The notes below the pieces were generated by a model. The model had not been told where the DNA came from, searched no databases, and saw nothing but the letters and a program-made list of their open reading frames with translations. 64,000 nt of DNA from Cyanobium sp. N.Huapi 1H5 (GTDB lineage Bacteria; Cyanobacteriota; Cyanobacteriia; PCC-6307; Cyanobiaceae), in NCBI RefSeq assembly GCF_024345535.1, contig NZ_JAGQBH010000001.1, positions 186,001 to 250,000 of the forward strand, read 5' to 3'. Below, one piece after another: positions 1-13,068 of this stretch (positions are counted from its first letter, which is position 1; every line of letters begins with the position of its first letter). The position numbers and the translations under genes were made by a program.

Positions 1-2784
<2,784 letters not shown>

Positions 2785-2795
<11 letters not shown>

Positions 2796-3186
2796 CGGTC
2801 CGGGACGACGTCTGGATCAGTTCCACCTTGTAGCCATCCGGATCCTCCACGAAGGCCAGCACGGTGGTGCCGTGCTGCTTCGGGCCGGGCTCGCGCACCA
2901 CCCGCCCGCCCTTGGCGGCGATCGCCGCGCAGGTGGCGTAGATGTCATCCACGCCGATGGCCAGATGGCCGAACCCCGTCCCGATCTCGTAGGCACTGGT
3001 GTCCCAGTTGTGGGTGAGCTCCAGCACGGTGGTGTCCGTCTCGTCGCCATAGCCGACGAAGGCCAGGGTGTAGGAGCCGCCGGGATAGTCCTTGCGGCGT
3101 AGCAGCTTCATGCCCAGCACCTCGGTGTAGAAGCGCAGGGAGCGCTCCAGATCGCCCACCCGGAGCATGGTGTGGAGGAGTCGCAT
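2785..3186 (-). CDS. gloA: Lactoylglutathione lyase (glyoxalase I)
   Basis: Isomerises the hemithioacetal of methylglyoxal and glutathione to S-lactoylglutathione, a cytosolic detoxification step. The 133-aa length is typical of single-domain bacterial GloA. Expected metal ligands are visible: His in [11 protein letters not shown] near the N-terminus, Glu in VLELTHNW, His in [11 protein letters not shown] and Glu in DGYKVELIQ. The glutathione-contact region around the LRRKDYPGG segment is also present. The start at 3186 gives the family's usual N-terminus ([10 protein letters not shown]). The frame stays open far upstream through eno, but that extension is antisense noise. The stop overlaps the clpB start. 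Confidence 0.95.
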
Positions 3187-3264
3187 CGACGGTGCACCAA
3201 TGGGGCCATTCTGACGAGAGGGGTGCCGCAGGGAACACAGGCAGGGCTGGAGGCCCCCCCATAG

Positions 3265-4584
<1,320 letters not shown>

Positions 4585-4606
4585 GCCCCCGGGGGCCGCG
4601 GCCAGC

Positions 4607-5662
4607 ATGCTGATCCTCAGCGTTGCGGCGCCTCGCACCGGATCCTCCCGGTTCGGCCAGCTGCTGCAATCGATGCAGTCCGAATTCGTCTGCGAGCCCT
4701 TTCACGCGCAGGCCTCGATCCATTGCGCCGAGGGCCCGAGCGGCCTGCGCTTCTATGCCAGGACGCCCTACATCCTGAGTGATTTCGGCAGAGCCATGGC
4801 GGCCGATCCCCTGATCCAGAGGATCCTGCCGAGCCGGGCACTTCGCATGCAGTCCGTACCCCGCCGCACGGCAAGCCATCTGCATCAGATCAGTCAACGA
4901 CTCAGGGAAAGGGAGCGCCTGAGGCCTGCGCGACTTCTCTCCGTCCTTCTGGAGACAGCCGGCGCAGCGATCGGACCGGCCTACAACATCTTCCGCGAAC
5001 CCAGGATCGCCAGGCGCGTCTGTGAGCTGCTTGACGCCAGGGAGGAGACCTACACGCTTGAACTCTTCCCGAACCATCTGGCACCGGAATGCCATGATTT
5101 TCTGTGCAGAACTTACCCCTTAATTCTTCATCAAAGGTCCCTGATTGACAGCTATGTTTCGTTGATCAAGACCGACTCGCGACGCTGGAACCGTGTCGAT
5201 ACGACGGGTTACAGAGTGAGGATCTGTCCCGAATCCTTCGTGACCTACTGCCGATCCATCTCCGACTACTACCTGCGCAGCCTCCAGACAGCGAACGATC
5301 CCGGGAAACCCTGCGCGGCAACGACCCATGGCCAGCCCAGGAGTTGCGTCATCAACTACGAAGACTGGTGCGACCAGCCCAACCACGCGCAGGGGGGCCG
5401 GGTGCATCAACTGCTGGAGCAGAACGGTTTCGCTCACGTTTACCAGAAACCGGTGGCAGCGGGATCCTCCGACGCCCTGAACCGGCAGGACCAGGCCAGC
5501 GACTGGGCCGACAAGGTAACGAATGCGGCCGAGGTGATCGATGCGCTGGAGCAGCGCTCCCTGCAGGGGTTGCTGGGTGCCCGTCCCCTGGAGATCCCGG
5601 CCCTGGGAGTGCCCTGGGCTCAGGAACCGCCGCCGGGCGGCGTCGCCACGCCGGGGAGCTGA
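4607..5662 (+). CDS. Putative sulfotransferase-like protein, low-GC
   Basis: A 351-aa protein. The N-terminal [17 protein letters not shown] resembles the PAPS 5'-phosphosulfate loop (PRSGS-type) of bacterial Stf0-like sulfotransferases. A later [15 protein letters not shown] segment resembles the region that carries the 3'-phosphate contacts in that family. Family membership is tentative and the acceptor unknown. The ATG at 4607 places the loop at the N-terminus as expected; an upstream extension into the eno tail looks non-coding. Base composition is unlike its neighbours: 25 of 60 bases at 5101-5160 are G or C in a window mostly near 70%. Its 3' end overlaps the convergent UbiB-like gene by 43 bases. 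The composition suggests acquisition by transfer. Confidence 0.6.
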   Translation: MLILSVAAPRTGSSRFGQLLQSMQSEFVCEPFHAQASIHCAEGPSGLRFYARTPYILSDFGRAMAADPLIQRILPSRALRMQSVPRRTASHLHQISQRLRERERLRPARLLSVLLETAGAAIGPAYNIFREPRIARRVCELLDAREETYTLELFPNHLAPECHDFLCRTYPLILHQRSLIDSYVSLIKTDSRRWNRVDTTGYRVRICPESFVTYCRSISDYYLRSLQTANDPGKPCAATTHGQPRSCVINYEDWCDQPNHAQGGRVHQLLEQNGFAHVYQKPVAAGSSDALNRQDQASDWADKVTNAAEVIDALEQRSLQGLLGARPLEIPALGVPWAQEPPPGGVATPGS

Positions 5663-7320
5663 TCCAGGCGGCCATCCCGCTTGAGGCGCGCCTGCATCTT
5701 CAGCCAACCGAAGGTGAGGGGCAGGGCCAGCGCCACCGGCACGGCCGAGAGGGCCGGGCGGCTGCTCACCGCCAGCACCGAGGCCGCCACCGCCAGGGCC
5801 CCGATCAGAACGGACTGGCCGGCGCTCTGCTGGGCCAGGGCCAGGCGCCGCAGCAGGCGATCGGTTTCGCCGGCGCGGATCAGCACCTGGAGATCCCCCT
5901 GTTCGATGCGGGCCAGGCTCTCGTCCAGCCGCCGGGGGATCCCGAAAGCGCGGCTGCCCACTTCGGCCGCCTGGCGGGAGAGCTCGCTGAACAGTTCGTT
6001 GGGGCCGTTGCCGCTGGCGGTCATGAGGGGCAACAGGTAGGGACGGGCGATGGCAATGAGGCTAAAGCCCGGATCGAGGCTGCGGCCCACCCCCTCGAAG
6101 GTGGAGAGGGCCCGCATCACGAAGATCAGCTCGGGCGGCAGCCGGAACGGCTGGCCATAGACGAGTTCGTAGAGATCACCGGAGAGCTTGTCGATGACGT
6201 TGGCGCTGAACGGTGGCGTGAGGGCTTCGGTGAGCATCACCCGCACCAACCGCCGCACCGGCCCCTGGTCGATGCCGGCGGCGATCAGGCCGGCCTGCTG
6301 CAGCTCGTCCACCAGGGAGGCGGCATCCCGGGCCGCCGCGGCCCGCACCATCCGCCCGAGCCGGCTGCGCAGCCGCTCGGAGATCTGGCCCATCATGCCG
6401 AAGTCGTAGTAGATCAGCGCCCCATCGCTGGCGACCGCGAGGTTGCCGGGATGGGGGTCGGCATGGAAGAAGCCGAAGCGGACCAGCTGCTGCAGATAGC
6501 TGGCCGCCCCCTTCTCGGCGACGGCCGCCGGATCGATGCCGGCACTGACCAGCGCCTCACGGTCGTTGATCTTGATGCCAGGGACGTAATCGAGGCAGAG
6601 CACCCGCCGGGAGCTCAGCTCCCAGATCACCGCCGGGATACGGATGCCGGGGTCGTCGAGGAACTGCTGGCGGAAGCGGGCGGCGTGCTCCGCCTCGAGG
6701 CGGAAGTCCAGCTCTCGCAGCAGCACCCGCCGGCACTCCTTGGCGATGCCCACCCAGTCACGGCCGGCGCCCCAGCGGGGATGGCGCTGCACCGCGGCCG
6801 CCACCTGCTGGAGCACCTCCAGATCGAGGCGGAACAGGCGCTCCAGCCCCGGCCGCTGCACCTTGAACACCACCTGGCGGCCGCTGCGCAGGCTGGCCCG
6901 GTGCACCTGGGCCAGGCTCGCCGAGCCGAGCGGCACGATCTCCAGATCGATGATCTCCGCCCGCCGCTCCCCCAGCTCCTGCTCCAGCAGGGACTCCACG
7001 ACGGGGAAGGGGAAGGCGGGCACCCGGTCCTGCAGATGGGCCAGTTCCTCCACCACGTCGGCGGGCAGCACATCGGGGCGGGCCGACAGCAGCTGGCCGA
7101 GCTTGATGAAGGCGGAACCGAGCTCGAGGAACTGGGCCGTGAGCCAGCGGGCCCGGCGGCGCTGGCGGGCGGCCTGGGCTTGCGGGGTGCGTCCGCCCGG
7201 GTAGGTCCAGGGCCGGGCGTCCCACCAGAGGCCGGCCAGCAACTGGAGCACAAGACGCCAGATGCGCAGCGAACGCCAGAGGCGGGACAGCAGGATCCCG
7301 GGGGTGGAGAGGGCCGCCAT
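5620..7320 (-). CDS. ABC1/UbiB (AarF) family atypical kinase
   Basis: A 566-aa member of the ABC1/ADCK atypical kinase family, which supports quinone and isoprenoid-lipid metabolism in bacteria and plastids. Visible motifs in order are FIKLGQLLSARPD (the family KxGQ helix), Lys in VVFKVQRPG, FRLEAEHAARF, LCLDYVPG, HADPHPGN and the metal site IYYDFG. Two hydrophobic helices near the C-terminus (about 505-550) suggest membrane attachment. The ATG overlaps the stop of the upstream 112-aa gene (ATGA), so the pair is translationally coupled. Cyanobacteria carry several such paralogues, so I give no symbol. Confidence 0.93.
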   Translation of the reverse strand: MAALSTPGILLSRLWRSLRIWRLVLQLLAGLWWDARPWTYPGGRTPQAQAARQRRRARWLTAQFLELGSAFIKLGQLLSARPDVLPADVVEELAHLQDRVPAFPFPVVESLLEQELGERRAEIIDLEIVPLGSASLAQVHRASLRSGRQVVFKVQRPGLERLFRLDLEVLQQVAAAVQRHPRWGAGRDWVGIAKECRRVLLRELDFRLEAEHAARFRQQFLDDPGIRIPAVIWELSSRRVLCLDYVPGIKINDREALVSAGIDPAAVAEKGAASYLQQLVRFGFFHADPHPGNLAVASDGALIYYDFGMMGQISERLRSRLGRMVRAAAARDAASLVDELQQAGLIAAGIDQGPVRRLVRVMLTEALTPPFSANVIDKLSGDLYELVYGQPFRLPPELIFVMRALSTFEGVGRSLDPGFSLIAIARPYLLPLMTASGNGPNELFSELSRQAAEVGSRAFGIPRRLDESLARIEQGDLQVLIRAGETDRLLRRLALAQQSAGQSVLIGALAVAASVLAVSSRPALSAVPVALALPLTFGWLKMQARLKRDGRLDQLPGVATPPGGGS

Positions 7321-7658
7321 CAGGCCTGCCCCGGAGACCGCGGCGGACCATCGGGGGCGGCGGGCATCCGGTCGAGGCGCCGGGAGAGTTCGGCCACCTT
7401 GGCCCGCAGGGCATCGATGCGCTCCTGGGGGTCCTCGGCGGCGCCCCGGGACGCGGGGGCTCCGGTGTCGCGGTCGTGCTCGATCCGTTCGGCTTCCATC
7501 GCCACTTCCTCCCAGAACAGACTCAGCTCCTGCTGCACCCGGGCGGGGGCCTCCTGGGCGAGGGCCGCCAGGGTGGCGGCCGCATCGGCCAGGCCGCTGC
7601 CGAGGCGGGCGGCCAGGCGGTTCATGGCCGCCTTGGCGAGGGACTGCGGCGCGCTCAT
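7320..7658 (-). CDS. Small conserved-looking protein coupled to UbiB-like kinase
   Basis: A 112-aa soluble protein that I do not recognise with certainty. It is Ala-rich and helical. A C-terminal heptad-like stretch (IDALRAKVAELSRRLDRM) suggests a coiled coil, and the tail is Pro-rich. It begins with ATG at 7658 and its TGA shares bases with the kinase ATG. That coupling is the best evidence that it is real and works with the ABC1 kinase. Cyanobacterial ABC1 genes often have a short partner of this sort, but that statement is from memory. Confidence 0.7.
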   Translation of the reverse strand: MSAPQSLAKAAMNRLAARLGSGLADAAATLAALAQEAPARVQQELSLFWEEVAMEAERIEHDRDTGAPASRGAAEDPQERIDALRAKVAELSRRLDRMPAAPDGPPRSPGQA

Positions 7659-7692
7659 GACTTGGCCGATGGATTCAACGAACTGTGGCAGA

Positions 7693-8295
7693 TCAGGGCT
7701 GGCTTCCGGGAGCCGGTGGGGCGCTCAGCGGCGGCGGGGCAATCGGCGCGGGACCGGCGGCCTCCCGCTCGCGGGCCGGTGGCGTGCGCGGCGGCGGCAG
7801 GACAGGGGCGGCCGGGAGCTCGGCCTCAGGCCCGGGCGCTGCCGGCTGGTCGGACGGGGGCCTCTCGCCGCCCTCGAGCAGGCGCTGGCGCTCCTCGGCA
7901 TCCCGCTCCTCCATCTGCCGGCGCCGCTCCTCGATGGCGGCCGCCTCCTGCTTCTGCTCCTGCTCCAGCTCGAGCAGATCGAGATCACCGCGGATCTCGC
8001 GGGAATCGCCGCCGAAGCGCTGGCGCAGGGAATCGAGCGTCGTGCCCGGGGCGGGCTGCACATCGAAGCGCTGGCTGGCACCCCCCTCCTCCGGGCCGCC
8101 CAGGCTGAGCAGGCGGAGGCTGGCGGCGTAGCCGACCCCGAAGCAGAGCCCAACGATCGCCCATATCCGCCAGTCCCAGGCGGGGCGGCCCGCCGCCCGC
8201 TGCTTGCCGCCGGGGGGCGCGCCCCGGGGAGGGGCGCCGCCGGGAGGGGAGGAGGGCCTGGCCGTGACCATCGACGTCCGCGCAATCGCTGCCAT
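7693..8295 (-). CDS. Single-pass membrane protein with coiled coil, unknown function
   Basis: A 200-aa protein with no recognised family. A Pro/Gly-rich cytosolic N-terminus is followed by one membrane helix (RIWAIVGLCFGVGYAASLRL, about 43-62). A Glu/Gln/Arg-rich coiled coil (about 105-142) and a Pro/Ala-rich tail come next. An alternative ATG at 8271 would remove eight residues. It lies 24 bases after argJ on the same strand and may be the last gene of that operon. Low complexity makes homology calls unreliable. Confidence 0.65.
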   Translation of the reverse strand: MAAIARTSMVTARPSSPPGGAPPRGAPPGGKQRAAGRPAWDWRIWAIVGLCFGVGYAASLRLLSLGGPEEGGASQRFDVQPAPGTTLDSLRQRFGGDSREIRGDLDLLELEQEQKQEAAAIEERRRQMEERDAEERQRLLEGGERPPSDQPAAPGPEAELPAAPVLPPPRTPPAREREAAGPAPIAPPPLSAPPAPGSQP

Positions 8296-8319
8296 CTTGC
8301 CGCGGTGGAGCCGTTCGGC

Positions 8320-9555
8320 TCAGGTGGTGTAGTCGGCGTTGATGCGCACGTACTGATCGGAGAGGTCGCAGCCCCAGGCCAGGCCGCTGCCCGGGCCCTC
8401 GCCCACCCGCAGCCGGATCACCACCGTGTCGTCGGCCAGGTAGGCGCCGGCGGCGCGGGCCTTCAGGTAGGCGGAGGCCGCCGGGCGGTCGAAGGCCAGG
8501 GGCTGGCCGGCCGCCATCAGCTGGTGGTCCCCCAGCCACAGGGCCACGGCGGCGGGGTCGAAGGCAACGCCGGCCCGGCCGGCGGCGGCCACGATCCGGC
8601 CCCAGTTGGGGTCGCGGCCGTGGACGGCGCACTTCACCAGCGACGAGCCGGCCACGGTGCGGGCGATGGCGCGGGCGCCGGCGTCATCGGTCGCGCCCTC
8701 CACCCGCACCTCGATCAGGCAGGTGGCGCCCTCGCCGTCGCGGGCGATCGCCCGGGCGAGGTGCTGCGACACCGCCGTCAGGCCGGCCTCCAGCGCCTCG
8801 ACGTGCTCCGGGCCCAGGGGCTCACCGGCGGCAAAGGCCAGGAACGTGTCGTTGGTGCTGGTGTCGCCGTCCACCGTGATGGCGTTGAAGGAGCGGTCCA
8901 CCGCGCGCTTCACCATGTCCTGCCAGACATCGGCCGGCACGCCGGCATCACACGTCAGGTAGCCCAGCATCGTGGCCATGTCCGGGTGGATCATCCCCGA
9001 GCCCTTGGCCATGCCGCCGATCCGCACCCGGCGGCCGCCCAGCTGGGCCTCCAGGGCGATCTCCTTGGCCACCAGATCCGTGGTGAGGATCGCCTCGGCC
9101 GCCTCACCGCCGCCCGTGGGGCCGAGGGCCGCCACCAGGGGATCGAGGCCCGCCACGAGCACCTCCATCGGAATCGGCACGCCGATCACGCCGGTGGAGC
9201 ACATCAGCACCTCGTCGGGCGCCAGGTCCAGCCGAGCGGCCAGCTCGGCGGTGGCCCGCAGGCTGTCGGCCAGGCCGCGTTCACCGGTGCAGGCGTTGGC
9301 CTGGCCCGAGTTGGTGAGCACCGCCCGGGCGTGGCCGCCGCCGGCCGCCAGGCGCTCGGCGCAGAGGTCGACGCAGGCGGCCCGCACCAGGGAGGTGGTG
9401 AAGGTGCCGGCGCAGACGGCCCCCACGGGCGCCAGCAGCAGGGAGAGATCCGGCCGGCCGGAGGCCTTGAGGCCGGCGGTGACGGCGGCGGCCAGGAAGC
9501 CCTCCGGGGCCGTGACGCCTCCGGGGATCGGCTGCCACGGAGAGGGAGGAGCCAC
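8320..9555 (-). CDS. argJ: Bifunctional ornithine acetyltransferase / N-acetylglutamate synthase
   Basis: Recycles the acetyl group from N-acetylornithine to glutamate and can also use acetyl-CoA, in cytosolic arginine synthesis. The 411-aa length is typical. The precursor is cleaved autocatalytically at the conserved Ala-Thr bond, visible in KGSGMIHPDMATML, where Thr becomes the nucleophile of the beta subunit. GGVTAPEGF near the start, VLTNSGQANACTG and the C-terminal DLSDQYVRINADY are further family blocks. The start is GTG at 9555, four bases after the stop of the 4Fe-4S/cNMP gene, so they are likely co-transcribed. Confidence 0.97.
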   Translation of the reverse strand: MAPPSPWQPIPGGVTAPEGFLAAAVTAGLKASGRPDLSLLLAPVGAVCAGTFTTSLVRAACVDLCAERLAAGGGHARAVLTNSGQANACTGERGLADSLRATAELAARLDLAPDEVLMCSTGVIGVPIPMEVLVAGLDPLVAALGPTGGGEAAEAILTTDLVAKEIALEAQLGGRRVRIGGMAKGSGMIHPDMATMLGYLTCDAGVPADVWQDMVKRAVDRSFNAITVDGDTSTNDTFLAFAAGEPLGPEHVEALEAGLTAVSQHLARAIARDGEGATCLIEVRVEGATDDAGARAIARTVAGSSLVKCAVHGRDPNWGRIVAAAGRAGVAFDPAAVALWLGDHQLMAAGQPLAFDRPAASAYLKARAAGAYLADDTVVIRLRVGEGPGSGLAWGCDLSDQYVRINADYTT

Positions 9556-9559
9556 GGAC

Positions 9560-12274
9560 TCAGCGGGGGACGTTGGTGGTGCCCAGCTTGCCGTAGGAGT
9601 CCTCGAGCCTCAGGGCGAGGGTGTGCAGCAGGCCGCGGTTGAACTCGGAGGACTGCTGCAGCAACTGCTCGAACTCCGAACTCTCGAACACCAGCACCGT
9701 GGCGGGTCCATCGATGGCCCGCACGGCGGCGCGGCGGGGATGGTCCACCAGAAAGGACACCTCCCCGATCGGTTCGCCGCTGTGGATCCGGGCCATCGCC
9801 TCGAGCCCGCCGTCGCTGGCCGAGGGGCGCCGCACCTCGCAGCGGCCTTCCAGCAGGATCGCCACGGTGTCAGGGGTGTCGCCGATCGAGAACAGCACCT
9901 CGCCGTTCTGCAGCTGCCGCTCCTCTCCCCAGTGCAGCATGTTGATCAAGGCCGCCGGCGACAGTCCCGCCATCAGCGGCACCTCCAGGAGCCGGCGGAG
10001 GCGCCCGCCCAGGGCGAGCCCCTCCCCGGACCGCAGCCGCTCGAGGGCCGTGCTGCTGGGCAGACCCACCCTCGGCTCCCGCCGCAGGGCCGCCGCCCGC
10101 GCCGGATCCCGCTGATCCTGCACCCACAGGGCCCACAGGGCGGTGTCGGGATCGGGGTCCCGCCACAGTCCATCGAGCACGTCCGCCGGATCGGGGAGCG
10201 GGTCAAGGGGGGCGGGGACCCCTGCGCCGGCCGGGGCCCACCGTTCCCGGTCCTGGCGCCGCAGCTGGGTGAGCACCCCTTCCGGGACATGGGGGAGCAG
10301 CCCTTGGAAGCGCTGCACCAGGGGGTCCTCGGCAGCGAAGGGCTGCAGGGAGGGCGCGACGGTGACGAACAGGCTGACCAGCTCGCGATCGATCACCGGC
10401 AGCAGCGGCCGCAGCAGGGGCTCGCCGGCAGCGGCCTGGGCCAGGGCCTGGCGGGCCGCGAGCCTGTCGCGGACCTGCTGCAACTGCTCCTCGACCCGCT
10501 CGCGGGCGAAGCTCGAGGCGGGCCCGAAGGAGGCCAGCAGCTCCGACCAGCTGGCCTCATCAAGCGCGTACTCCTGGCGGATCCGCTCCAGCCGATCGCC
10601 GTGGTCACCGTCGGCCAGGGCCGTGCTCAGGTCGCCGAGGCCGGTGGTCTCGAGCAGATCCTCGATCGCTTCGGCGGCGGCCTCCTGGCGCAGGCTGCGG
10701 ATCTCCCGCTGGCGATGGTCGAGCTGCAGGATCCGGGGGTCGCTGACCGAAAGCTCCCGCACGGCGGCGTGGTGGTCCTCCTCCTTGAGGTCGAGGGACT
10801 GGCGCAGCTCCTCCAGCTGCACCAGGGCGGCGGCGCGGTCGAGCCGCCCACTGCCGAACAGGTCGGAGAGCACCTCGCGGTAGATCCCGCGCTTGGTCTG
10901 GCTGATCTGGCTGGGCAGCACCTTGGCGAGGGTGAACACCTCCCCCGGGCTGAGCTCCGCCAGGGAGCGCCCGTCCAGCAGATCCCCCATTTCGGGCACC
11001 AGCTTCTCCAGCTGCTTGCGCAGGCTGGCGCTGGTGCTCTCGCGGGTGTAGGTGGCCTTGTCGCGGGACCAGCCCCGGTAGAGCCACATGCCGCTGACGA
11101 CCAGCACCAGGGAGCGGATCAGCTGCCCGCCCCTCGGGCCGAGCAGACCGAGCGAGGGATCGGCGAACCAGAAGAAGATGTTCACCGCCAGGAAGGTCGC
11201 TGCCAGGCGGGTGCGATGGCCCGCCACGGCCGCGGCCCGCTCGGCCGGCAGCCCGGCGAGGCCGGATCGCAGCCAACGCTCCAGAGCCCCGAACAGGGCC
11301 ACCGAGAAGACACCGCCCAGCACCAGCAGGGCGGGCATGGTGAACCAGCGGGGCAGCACGCTGTCCCAGCCCCAGAGCACCAGGGGCTGGGCGATCTGAT
11401 CAATGGCGCGGGCGTCGTAGGCCCAGATGCCGCTGCGCAAGTAGTCGATGCCGCCGGGCCCCGCGGCGCGGATCAGCAGGAAGAAGGCCAGCACCAGGCC
11501 GGGATAGGAGGCCCAGGCCCAGGCCAGCCCCTTCTTGCCGCTGAAGGTCTGCCAGTAGGCCCGCTCGGAGTCGATGTCGATGCAGGGGGCCTGGCAGGCC
11601 ACGCAGGCGCTCTGCAGCTTGCCCTTCTCGCCGATGGTGCGGCACATCGACTGGGTGATGCGGGAGGTGGTCTCCAGGTGGGCGGGGCTGCCCAGCAGGC
11701 TGCGGGGGCCGGTGACCACGGCCTGCACCGGCGCCATCGGGCAGAAGTACTGGCACCAGGCCTTGCCGCCGTAGGCCCAGCCCACCGCCAGGGCCGCCGC
11801 CACCGTGAGCGCCAGGAACAGGCCCAGTCCCAGGGGGCTGCTGTTCACCACCAGCAGCCGCAGGCTGAGGCCGGCGATGAACAGGCTCCACTGCAGCTGC
11901 ACGTGATGCTGTCCGAGCCAGGAGTCCGCCTCGATCTTCACCACGTCGCGGCGGCCGCCCTTGCCGGGGACGGTGCGCTGCCAGCGGAGGGCGCGGAACA
12001 GCTGGGAGAGGAAGGCCAGCGGGCAGATGCGGCGCCAGACCTCGTGGCTGAGCGCCACCAGGATCAGCAGTCCGCTGGGCACCACCAAGCCCCAGAAGAT
12101 CTGGTTGCCCTCCCGGCTGTGGCACTCCAGCAGGGGGCCGCAGCGATCCAGCTCGAACGGCCAGGGATCGACGCCGGGAAGCAACAGGCTGACGATCAGC
12201 CCCAGCCAGCCCACCAGCAGCACCCAGCGGGTGAGGCGGGCCTGTTGCTCGGACCAGGAGCTGAAGACTTGCAT
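9560..12274 (-). CDS. 4Fe-4S polytopic membrane protein fused to cNMP-binding domain
   Basis: A 904-aa fusion. The N-terminal half (about 1-410) is a polytopic membrane region with NapH/CcoG-like cysteine patterns: RRICPLAFLSQ, KAWCQYFCPMAPVQ and a cluster of four Cys spanning SMCRTIG and SACVACQAPCID. A soluble helical region (about 410-760) follows. The C-terminus (about 775-890) is a Crp-type cNMP-binding fold with an intact phosphate cassette (GEPIGEVSF, then HPRRAAVRA, giving the Glu and Arg). I infer an electron-transfer membrane protein gated by cAMP or cGMP; the redox partner is unknown. The ATG at 12274 was chosen because it precedes the first membrane helix (MQVFSSWSEQQ). An open extension to 12412 would overlap divergent coaE. 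argJ follows after four bases. Confidence 0.85.
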   Translation of the reverse strand: MQVFSSWSEQQARLTRWVLLVGWLGLIVSLLLPGVDPWPFELDRCGPLLECHSREGNQIFWGLVVPSGLLILVALSHEVWRRICPLAFLSQLFRALRWQRTVPGKGGRRDVVKIEADSWLGQHHVQLQWSLFIAGLSLRLLVVNSSPLGLGLFLALTVAAALAVGWAYGGKAWCQYFCPMAPVQAVVTGPRSLLGSPAHLETTSRITQSMCRTIGEKGKLQSACVACQAPCIDIDSERAYWQTFSGKKGLAWAWASYPGLVLAFFLLIRAAGPGGIDYLRSGIWAYDARAIDQIAQPLVLWGWDSVLPRWFTMPALLVLGGVFSVALFGALERWLRSGLAGLPAERAAAVAGHRTRLAATFLAVNIFFWFADPSLGLLGPRGGQLIRSLVLVVSGMWLYRGWSRDKATYTRESTSASLRKQLEKLVPEMGDLLDGRSLAELSPGEVFTLAKVLPSQISQTKRGIYREVLSDLFGSGRLDRAAALVQLEELRQSLDLKEEDHHAAVRELSVSDPRILQLDHRQREIRSLRQEAAAEAIEDLLETTGLGDLSTALADGDHGDRLERIRQEYALDEASWSELLASFGPASSFARERVEEQLQQVRDRLAARQALAQAAAGEPLLRPLLPVIDRELVSLFVTVAPSLQPFAAEDPLVQRFQGLLPHVPEGVLTQLRRQDRERWAPAGAGVPAPLDPLPDPADVLDGLWRDPDPDTALWALWVQDQRDPARAAALRREPRVGLPSSTALERLRSGEGLALGGRLRRLLEVPLMAGLSPAALINMLHWGEERQLQNGEVLFSIGDTPDTVAILLEGRCEVRRPSASDGGLEAMARIHSGEPIGEVSFLVDHPRRAAVRAIDGPATVLVFESSEFEQLLQQSSEFNRGLLHTLALRLEDSYGKLGTTNVPR

Positions 12275-12405
12275 CGCGCCGGCAGGGGACAGGCCAGCCG
12301 TTAGCTTGCGGTTCGCCGGCGGATCTGTCAGCAGACCCGGGCGAACGCTCACCTTCCGTCGTCCCTGCCGCGACGCCCCAGCCACCGCTGCCACCCAACC
12401 CGTCC

Positions 12406-13068
12406 ATGGCACAGCGCCCGTCCATGGCCCAGCGCCGCATCGGCCTCACCGGAGGGATCGCCAGCGGCAAGAGCACGGTGGGACGCCTGCTGGCCGAGCG
12501 CGGTCTGCCGGTGCTGGATGCCGATGTCTATGCCCGCGAGGCGCTGGCCCCCGGCAGCCCCGGCGCCCGGGCCGTGGCGGAGCGCTACGGCGCGCAAGTG
12601 GTGGCGGAGGGAGCGGGGGAGCCCGGTGAGCCGCTGCCGGCCCTGGACCGGGCGGCCCTCGGGCGGATCGTGTTCAACGACGCCGCCGAGCTCCGCTGGC
12701 TGGAGCAGCTGGTGCATCCACTGGTGCGGCAGCGCTTCTCCGCGGAACTGGAGCGGCTGGCGGAGGCGCCGGTGGTGGTGCTGATGATCCCGCTGCTGTT
12801 CGAGGCGGGGCTGGAGGGGCTGTGCAGCGAGGTGTGGCTGGTGGACTGCGACGAGGACCAGCAGCTCCAGCGGCTGATGGATCGCGACCAGCTCAGCGAG
12901 GCCGACGCCCGCGCCCGGCTGGCGGCCCAGTGGCCCCTGGCACGCAAGCGGGCCCTGGCCACGGTCGTGCTCGACAACCGGGGCGGGCCGGAGGCCCTGG
13001 CGCCGCAGGTGGAGGCGGCGCTCAGGGCCGGGGCAGTTTCCGCAGCACCGTCTCCACCGCCTGCCTGA
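12406..13068 (+). CDS. coaE: Dephospho-CoA kinase
   Basis: Phosphorylates the 3'-hydroxyl of dephospho-CoA, the last step of CoA synthesis. The 220-aa protein has P-loop GGIASGKSTV, a substrate-binding LDADVYAREAL segment, and VVVLMIPLLFEAGLE followed by VWLVDCDEDQQLQRL, all typical of CoaE. Two ATGs are possible (12406 and 12424). The second places the P-loop at the usual distance from the N-terminus, so the first seven residues are uncertain. The 3' end overlaps the convergent Uma2-like gene by 47 bases. Confidence 0.95.
   Translation: MAQRPSMAQRRIGLTGGIASGKSTVGRLLAERGLPVLDADVYAREALAPGSPGARAVAERYGAQVVAEGAGEPGEPLPALDRAALGRIVFNDAAELRWLEQLVHPLVRQRFSAELERLAEAPVVVLMIPLLFEAGLEGLCSEVWLVDCDEDQQLQRLMDRDQLSEADARARLAAQWPLARKRALATVVLDNRGGPEALAPQVEAALRAGAVSAAPSPPPA

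Noticed and set aside
5344-12304. Very long plus-strand open frames across the UbiB, argJ and 4Fe-4S genes
   Set aside because: They are the complement of recognisable minus-strand genes, and their translations show no domains and a biased His/Gln/Gly content.
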